A stretch of 9,801 nt of DNA, taken from Desulfamplus sp. (lineage in GTDB: Bacteria > Desulfobacterota > Desulfobacteria > Desulfobacterales > Desulfobacteraceae). The stretch is from positions 1 through 9,801 of the forward strand of contig JADFXA010000060.1 in NCBI GenBank assembly GCA_015233755.1, in the 5' to 3' direction. The notes under the pieces were generated by a model. That model was not told the origin of the DNA and made no database searches. It was given only the letters and a program-made list of their open reading frames with translations. How positions within the stretch are numbered: position 1 is the stretch's first letter; each line of letters opens with the position of its first letter. The translations under genes and the position numbers were made by a program. This document shows positions 6,309-9,801 of this stretch, piece by piece.

Positions 6309-7940
6309 ATGTTTGCAAATAATTTAATGACTCGATCAATGTTGGCAAAACAACTAAATATTGGCAATGCAACTCTCAGATTCTGGTTAAACAGATTTAA
6401 TAAATGGCTGCCATATATTGAGAAAGATGGAGAGATATTGTATCAATCGGACTCTCTGGATACTTTGAAATTTATCTCAGAAAAGATTAACTCAGGTATG
6501 CTTCCAACAGAGATTGATAGTGCTCTTGATGATAAGACGAAAAACGAACAAAATAAGATTATACCACCTTCATTAAACTCTTTTATCCCCTCACTTCAAT
6601 CCGTTATACAAGATGTTCCAAACTCTTCAAGGTCAATGAATCAATCGTTACAAGTAAATGATAGCATACAATTAATCTCAGCTCTTTTTGAAAAATTTTA
6701 TGACCAACAAGAAAGGATTGTAGCTGCACAGGAGCGAAAAGCAGCCGCAGAAGAACGTAAAGCCGAAGCTGAAGAGAAAAAAGCTCAAGCTGAAATGCAG
6801 AAAGCCGAAGCTGAAAAGATAAAAGCAGAAGCCGAACAGCAGAAAACTTATGCCTTTACAAAGCGTGCTGAAGCAGAGCTCCACAAAGCCAATGCAATGA
6901 ATAACCTTGCAGATGCAATTAAAAACATATCAGCAGATTTTCTTAAATCTTTACCTCTTGGCAATATTTTCTCTGAATCACAATCCTCTACTAAGCTTGC
7001 TTCCGAACAAATGTTTAACACGCTTCAAGTTAAAGACGAAGAGTTTTCCAGCTCACATCATATTACTAACGATGATGAAGTTAGGCTCAATAATGAAATA
7101 GATGATCTATCGGCATTCATTGAGGATGAAGAGGAAAAATTGAATGACCTATCTGCACTCATTGACGAGGAGGAAGATTATGAAGATAATAAAATAGACG
7201 ACCTGTCTGCACTCATTAAAGATGAAGAGGAAAAATTAGATGACCTATCTGCACTGATTGAAGTTGAGAGAGATTATAAAGATAATAAAATAGACGATCT
7301 GTCCTCACTCATTGAAGATGAAGAGGAAAAATTAGATGACCTATCTGCACTGATTGAAGTTGAGGGAGATTATGAAGATAATAGAATAGACGATCTGTCT
7401 TCACTCATTGAAAATGAAGATGCGCTCCACAATGATCTAAAACCAGATATACTTGATAGCGATGTTGATGATCTTATGTCGCTTATTGATGATGATCCAG
7501 ATAGTGTATCTAACGATGTCATTTTGGATAATAATTTTAAAGAAAACGATATTGTAGACGATCTATCAGCTCTTATTGATGAAGATGTAAGCAATCTTAG
7601 ACCTGCCGTTTTAGACAGCGATGTTGATGACCTCATGTCGCTCATTGTAGATGACAAGCAAGATGATATTATGGACGATCTTTCTGTTCTGCTTGACGGG
7701 GAAGAAGAATCATTAACTCCAAAAATTGAAAAACCTAAAGCATCACTTGAGAATAATTTTGAACAATATAAAACCGAAGTTATCAATATTATTATAAAAC
7801 TAAGAAAAGATGGATATACTGTAGAGCAAACTACTGAAATTTTAAATAACGAAGAGATAAAGCCTCTATCAGGTAAGAATAGATGGACAACCAAGATGAT
7901 TGCTAAAATATATACATTTATAGAAGCAGCTAAGAAATAG
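6309..7940 (+). CDS. Modular MerR-HTH / coiled-coil / DDLSALI-repeat / recombinase-like HTH protein
   Basis: A 543-residue protein with no family I can name for the whole. Residues ~8-73 look like a MerR-type winged helix (MLAKQLNIGNATLRFWLNRF, ending EINSGMLP-like as SEKINSGMLPTEID). After a Ser/Gln-rich linker, nine heptads of the form KAxAExx (137-199) predict a continuous coiled coil. Residues ~264-467 are very acidic and hold eleven DDLSALI-like motifs. The last ~65 residues (LRKDGYTVEQTTEILNNEEI, then RWTTKMIAKI) resemble the helix-turn-helix found after the catalytic domain of large serine recombinases, but no recombinase catalytic domain is present. The start at 6309 has AAGGG 6 nt upstream; an alternative start at 6270 has a poor ribosome site. 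It is divergent from prkA and 80 bp upstream of cheW. A RacA-like DNA-anchoring or scaffold role is conceivable, because RacA also joins a MerR-like HTH to a coiled coil; this is inference. Confidence 0.85.
   Translation: MFANNLMTRSMLAKQLNIGNATLRFWLNRFNKWLPYIEKDGEILYQSDSLDTLKFISEKINSGMLPTEIDSALDDKTKNEQNKIIPPSLNSFIPSLQSVIQDVPNSSRSMNQSLQVNDSIQLISALFEKFYDQQERIVAAQERKAAAEERKAEAEEKKAQAEMQKAEAEKIKAEAEQQKTYAFTKRAEAELHKANAMNNLADAIKNISADFLKSLPLGNIFSESQSSTKLASEQMFNTLQVKDEEFSSSHHITNDDEVRLNNEIDDLSAFIEDEEEKLNDLSALIDEEEDYEDNKIDDLSALIKDEEEKLDDLSALIEVERDYKDNKIDDLSSLIEDEEEKLDDLSALIEVEGDYEDNRIDDLSSLIENEDALHNDLKPDILDSDVDDLMSLIDDDPDSVSNDVILDNNFKENDIVDDLSALIDEDVSNLRPAVLDSDVDDLMSLIVDDKQDDIMDDLSVLLDGEEESLTPKIEKPKASLENNFEQYKTEVINIIIKLRKDGYTVEQTTEILNNEEIKPLSGKNRWTTKMIAKIYTFIEAAKK
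6717..6905 (+). repeat. 21-bp (heptad) repeat encoding a coiled coil
   Basis: Nine in-frame 7-codon units, mostly of the pattern Lys-Ala-x-Ala-Glu-x-x (for example KAEAEEK, KAQAEMQ, KAEAEKI, KAEAEQQ, RAEAELH). The register is unbroken for 189 bp, which predicts one straight helix of about 63 residues. Confidence 0.85.
7089..7421 (+). repeat. 96-bp tandem repeat, about 3.4 copies, in coding sequence
   Basis: Units begin near 7089, 7185, 7281 and 7377 (last one partial). The second and third units are nearly identical at the DNA level; the first is more diverged. Each 32-codon unit carries two DDLSALI-like motifs. Downstream (to about 7710) further motif copies are more diverged, including a LDSDVDDLMSLI block present twice 159 bp apart. 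Confidence 0.9.
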
Positions 7941-8020
7941 GAATAATGTTAATCCCGCACATGAATATTTTTTTAAAAATAGAATATAACAACAAAAATA
8001 TAAATTTAGGGGAAAAATAA

Positions 8021-8530
8021 ATGGAAAAAAGATTAGAAAAAGAAAAACTAAATATTAGTTCAAATGATAGAGAGGGAAAATATCTTACCTTTTCTTTGGC
8101 TGGTGAGGAATATGGAATAGGGATATTGCAGGTAAAAGAGATTATTGGAATGATGCCAATTACATCTGTGCCAAGAACTCCGGATTTTGTCAAAGGCGTT
8201 ATTAATCTTAGAGGCAAGGTTATTCCTGTAATTGATTTAAGACTTCGTTTTTCAATACCAGAGAGCGAATATACAGAGAGAACTTGCATCATTGTTGTTG
8301 AAATAACAGCAAGTTATGGTGAGATGGTTATTGGAATCGTTGTAGATTCTGTTTCCGAAGTTTTAAATATAAAGGGAGAGAGTATTGAAGATTCTCCTTC
8401 ATTTGGAACAAGTCTTGATTCTGAATATATTCTTGGAATGGCAAAGTTAGAAGGAGGAGTTAAAATTCTTCTTGATATCGATAAAGTTCTCACATCAGAA
8501 GAGATAAATCTACTCGAACGGAATAAATAG
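8021..8530 (+). CDS. cheW: CheW-family chemotaxis coupling protein
   Basis: A 169-residue CheW, the adaptor that links chemoreceptors to the CheA kinase under the inner membrane. It has the family order YLTFSLAGEEYGIGILQVKEI (residues 21-41, interrupted here only for citation), PRTPDFVKGV, then the core NLRG (62-65) and VIPVIDLR (67-74), and finally GIVVDSVSEVLNI and the closing strand GGVKILLDIDKVL. The first ~18 residues are a charged extension beyond the CheW fold. AGGGGA at 8008-8013 precedes the ATG by 7 nt. It starts 80 bp after the repeat-protein gene on the same strand, and no obvious terminator separates them, so they may be co-transcribed. No cheA, receptor or other chemotaxis gene is in the window, so its pathway is unknown; it may serve a chemosensory array encoded elsewhere. 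Confidence 0.95.
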   Translation: MEKRLEKEKLNISSNDREGKYLTFSLAGEEYGIGILQVKEIIGMMPITSVPRTPDFVKGVINLRGKVIPVIDLRLRFSIPESEYTERTCIIVVEITASYGEMVIGIVVDSVSEVLNIKGESIEDSPSFGTSLDSEYILGMAKLEGGVKILLDIDKVLTSEEINLLERNK

Positions 8531-8610
8531 TAAATGCTACAACAAGATCGTGTTAGGGAGGGGTGGTATTATTATTCAAGTGGTTAATTGTCCCGACTTG
8601 ATATTAATTG

Positions 8611-8639
8611 TTGACAAAATAGCAATGTAGGTATATTAA
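8611..8639 (+). promoter_or_regulatory. Promoter of the tRNA-Gly/tRNA-Cys pair
   Basis: A perfect TTGACA (8611-8616) is followed by a 17-nt spacer and TATTAA (8634-8639); TATATT at 8632-8637 is an alternative -10 at a 15-nt spacing. Transcription would start about 16 nt before the first tRNA. Two direct copies of TTAATTGT (8584-8591 and 8604-8611) lie just upstream, 20 bp apart. The rest of the 8531-8610 gap shows nothing I can name. Confidence 0.7.
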
Positions 8640-8661
8640 CATTTATTAAATTATCTTCTGA

Positions 8662-8736
8662 GCGGGAATAACTCAGTGGTAGAGTGCGACCTTGCCAAGG
8701 TCGAAGTCGCGGGTTCAAATCCCGTTTCCCGCTCCA
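8662..8736 (+). tRNA. tRNA-Gly (anticodon GCC)
   Basis: Full cloverleaf: acceptor arms GCGGGAA/TTCCCGC pair over 7 bp, the anticodon stem CGACC/GGTCG encloses loop TTGCCAA with anticodon GCC at 8694-8696, and the T arm has GGTTCAAAT. Discriminator is T, and CCA is encoded (8734-8736). Confidence 0.98.
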
Positions 8737-8747
8737 GATACTAAAAA

Positions 8748-8822
8748 GGCGGCTTGGCCAAGCGGTAAGGCGACGGCCTGCAAAGCCGTTATTCTCCAGT
8801 TCAAATCTGGAAGCCGCCTCCA
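8748..8822 (+). tRNA. tRNA-Cys (anticodon GCA)
   Basis: Acceptor arms GGCGGCT/AGCCGCC pair over 7 bp. The anticodon stem ACGGC/GCCGT encloses loop CTGCAAA with anticodon GCA at 8780-8782. The discriminator T is the typical identity base for tRNA-Cys, and CCA is encoded (8820-8822). It lies 11 nt after tRNA-Gly and is probably processed from the same transcript. Confidence 0.98.
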
Positions 8823-8908
8823 TAATAAAATCAATGACAAATTAACCTCCCCCTTCTATTGTGCATAAAAAAATCACTCTTCATTAAACTCATACTTCAC
8901 CAATACGC

Positions 8909-8936
8909 AATGAAATATATTTTTGATTTCATTTTT
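8909..8936 (+). terminator. AT-rich hairpin, possible terminator of the tRNA transcript
   Basis: AATGAAAT (8909-8916) and ATTTCATT (8926-8933) are perfect arms with a 9-nt loop and a short T-run to 8936. The stem is weak (AT-rich) and lies 87 nt past tRNA-Cys, so the role is uncertain. Confidence 0.35.
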
Positions 8937-8958
8937 AAACCAGAAAATAAGTTGTATG

Positions 8959-8987
8959 AATAAAATATTGTTCAATCATATTTTATT
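8959..8987. repeat. 10-bp AT-only inverted repeat upstream of ahbA
   Basis: AATAAAATAT (8959-8968) and ATATTTTATT (8978-8987) are perfect arms around a 9-nt spacer. It is about 75 bp before the ahbA start and could be an operator, a second terminator-like hairpin, or a chance palindrome in AT-rich DNA. Confidence 0.3.
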
Positions 8988-9061
8988 GTATTTTACATAT
9001 TTTAAGGAAAACGTAACTCGCATTTTAGGAAAGAAGAGTAATTCTTTTAGGAGATAACATT

Positions 9062-9523
9062 ATGACTCATCAAATTGATGATACAGATAAGAATATCCTT
9101 AACAGGATACAGACCTCTTTCCCTATTCATCCTAACCCATACAAATTAATATCTAAAGAGCTTGGTATTTCTGAAGATGAGTTGCTCCAAAGACTTATAA
9201 AAATGAAAAATAATGGGATTATAAGGCGTATTGGAGGAAATTTTGGACCATACAAACTTGGTTTTTTTAGTACGCTCTGTGCAGCATCAGTTTCTGACGA
9301 CAAATTGGAAATATTTACAACCGTAGTTAATAGATATTCTGGCGTTACACATAACTACATGAGAAGCCATAGATATAATATATGGTTTACATTTATAGCG
9401 GAATCTATGAATATTATCGAAAAAAATCTTAAAGAAATATCCAAAGAAACAGGAGTCGATGATATTTTGAACCTTCCAGCTACAGATGTCTTTAAAATAA
9501 GTGCAAATTTTAAAGTAAAATAG
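9062..9523 (+). CDS. ahbA: Siroheme decarboxylase subunit, AhbA-type (Lrp/AsnC-like)
   Basis: A 153-residue protein of the AhbA/AhbB/NirDHLG family. In sulfate reducers and archaea AhbAB decarboxylates siroheme to 12,18-didecarboxysiroheme, the first dedicated step of the alternative haem route; Nir homologues do this for haem d1. The N-terminal half is an Lrp/AsnC-like helix-turn-helix (IDDTDKNILNRIQTSFPI, then GIIRRIGGNF at 52-61). The C-terminal half has the family signatures GVTHNYMRSH (94-103), YNIWFTF (105-111) and LPATDVFKI (138-146). STLCAASV after the RRIG motif looks more like AhbA than AhbB, which tends to have RRFGA and HR-type motifs; this is from memory. AGGAGA (9049-9054) lies 7 nt before the ATG. 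No ahbB, ahbC or ahbD is beside it in the window. The protein is full length and has no membrane segment, so it should be cytoplasmic. Confidence 0.85.
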   Translation: MTHQIDDTDKNILNRIQTSFPIHPNPYKLISKELGISEDELLQRLIKMKNNGIIRRIGGNFGPYKLGFFSTLCAASVSDDKLEIFTTVVNRYSGVTHNYMRSHRYNIWFTFIAESMNIIEKNLKEISKETGVDDILNLPATDVFKISANFKVK

Positions 9524-9626
9524 AATATCTATTTGCTTCTCTTTTATAAAATAAAATTTAGATCTGGTTTATAACATCTTGAATATTATCGTAAATAAAA
9601 CTTTACTGAAATGATAGAAGCACACA

Positions 9627-9801
9627 CTACTCATTAACCTGTTTTCTTCTCATTTGTATATAAGCATCTTTTAGTGCAGCATACGGGTCTACAGCAGCTT
9701 TTTTAAGTGCTTCGTAATCTCCAATTCTGAAAGATAGTCCATTAACCTGCTCTAAAGCCCCGACTCCTGCAGCAAGCTCTGGTGGTTCAACATAGCTTGT
9801 A
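9627..9801 (-). CDS. mlaA: MlaA/VacJ outer-membrane lipoprotein, C-terminal fragment
   Basis: The last 57 codons of a minus-strand gene that runs off the right edge; its stop (TAG) is at 9627-9629. The end of the protein reads LEQVNGLSFRIGDYEALKKA, then AVDPYAALKDAYIQMRRKQ. The pattern of S-x-R-x-G-D-Y-E-A-L followed by DPY..L/R-DAY-Q matches the C-terminal region of MlaA (VacJ). MlaA removes mislocalised phospholipids from the outer leaflet of the outer membrane and passes them to MlaC. The signal peptide, lipobox and the central domain are outside the window. It converges on ahbA with a 103-bp gap that has no clear GC-rich terminator. Its presence shows a Gram-negative envelope. Confidence 0.85.
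   Translation of the reverse strand, partial: TSYVEPPELAAGVGALEQVNGLSFRIGDYEALKKAAVDPYAALKDAYIQMRRKQVNE

Noticed and set aside
7089..7710. CRISPR-like array
   Set aside because: The repeats are contiguous 96-bp coding units in one open frame with no unique spacers.
7370..7894. Minus-strand frame of 174 codons
   Set aside because: It is the Ser-rich antisense shadow of the acidic repeats of the repeat-protein gene.
8534..8587. Small 17-codon frame between cheW and the tRNA promoter
   Set aside because: No ribosome site, no recognisable content, and length is within chance expectation.
8584..8823. Minus-strand reading frame of 79 codons
   Set aside because: It lies antisense over both tRNA genes and contains the RDLNPR...PLSYSR pattern, a well-known false protein produced by antisense tRNA sequence.
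9524..9626. Shared terminator between ahbA and mlaA
   Set aside because: Only very short AT stems are visible (for example TTTTAT/ATAAAA with a 3-nt loop); not enough to call.

Overview
The window looks like chromosomal DNA of a low-GC, Gram-negative, probably anaerobic bacterium. The best guess is Desulfobacterota (deltaproteobacterial sulfate-reducer relatives). The reasons are a siroheme decarboxylase of the AhbA type (alternative haem pathway), an MlaA/VacJ outer-membrane lipoprotein, a lipobox-bearing lipoprotein, CheW, a PrkA/YeaH pair and a nonribosomal peptide synthetase (NRPS) end, all in very AT-rich DNA. The taxonomic guess is inference; no rRNA or marker gene is present.

Layout, left to right. 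(1) 2-487 (+): C-terminal end of an NRPS, finishing in an epimerization-type condensation fold with no thioesterase after it. (2) 573-2543 (+): a large lipoprotein of the serine beta-lactamase/DD-peptidase (S12) superfamily with an extra N-terminal domain, closed by a strong hairpin terminator at 2571-2615. (3) 3933-5996 and 2692-3873 (-): a two-gene operon, prkA (AAA+/serine kinase-like) then yeaH (DUF444, VWA-like). No spoVR partner lies in the window. (4) About 5997-6308: divergent regulatory region with nested inverted repeats and candidate promoters both ways. (5) 6309-7940 (+): a highly unusual modular protein with a MerR-like N-terminal helix-turn-helix, nine heptads of coiled coil, eleven copies of a DDLSALI-like acidic motif (partly encoded by 96-bp tandem DNA repeats), and a C-terminal recombinase-like DNA-binding domain. 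(6) 8021-8530 (+): cheW. (7) 8611-8822 (+): promoter and tandem tRNA-Gly(GCC) and tRNA-Cys(GCA). (8) 9062-9523 (+): ahbA-like siroheme decarboxylase subunit. (9) 9627-9801 (-): C-terminal end of mlaA, cut by the window edge.

How they may work together. The NRPS end and the exported hydrolase are co-oriented with an 85-bp gap, so the hydrolase may act on the peptide or on its resistance/maturation; this is inference. PrkA and YeaH form a known stress/starvation module. It is divergent from the repeat protein, whose serine-containing acidic repeats could be docking or phosphorylation sites. The repeat protein is followed 80 bp later by cheW, so both may be co-transcribed. The repeat protein is the most novel-looking item. 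The right part (tRNAs, ahbA, mlaA) looks like ordinary housekeeping DNA.
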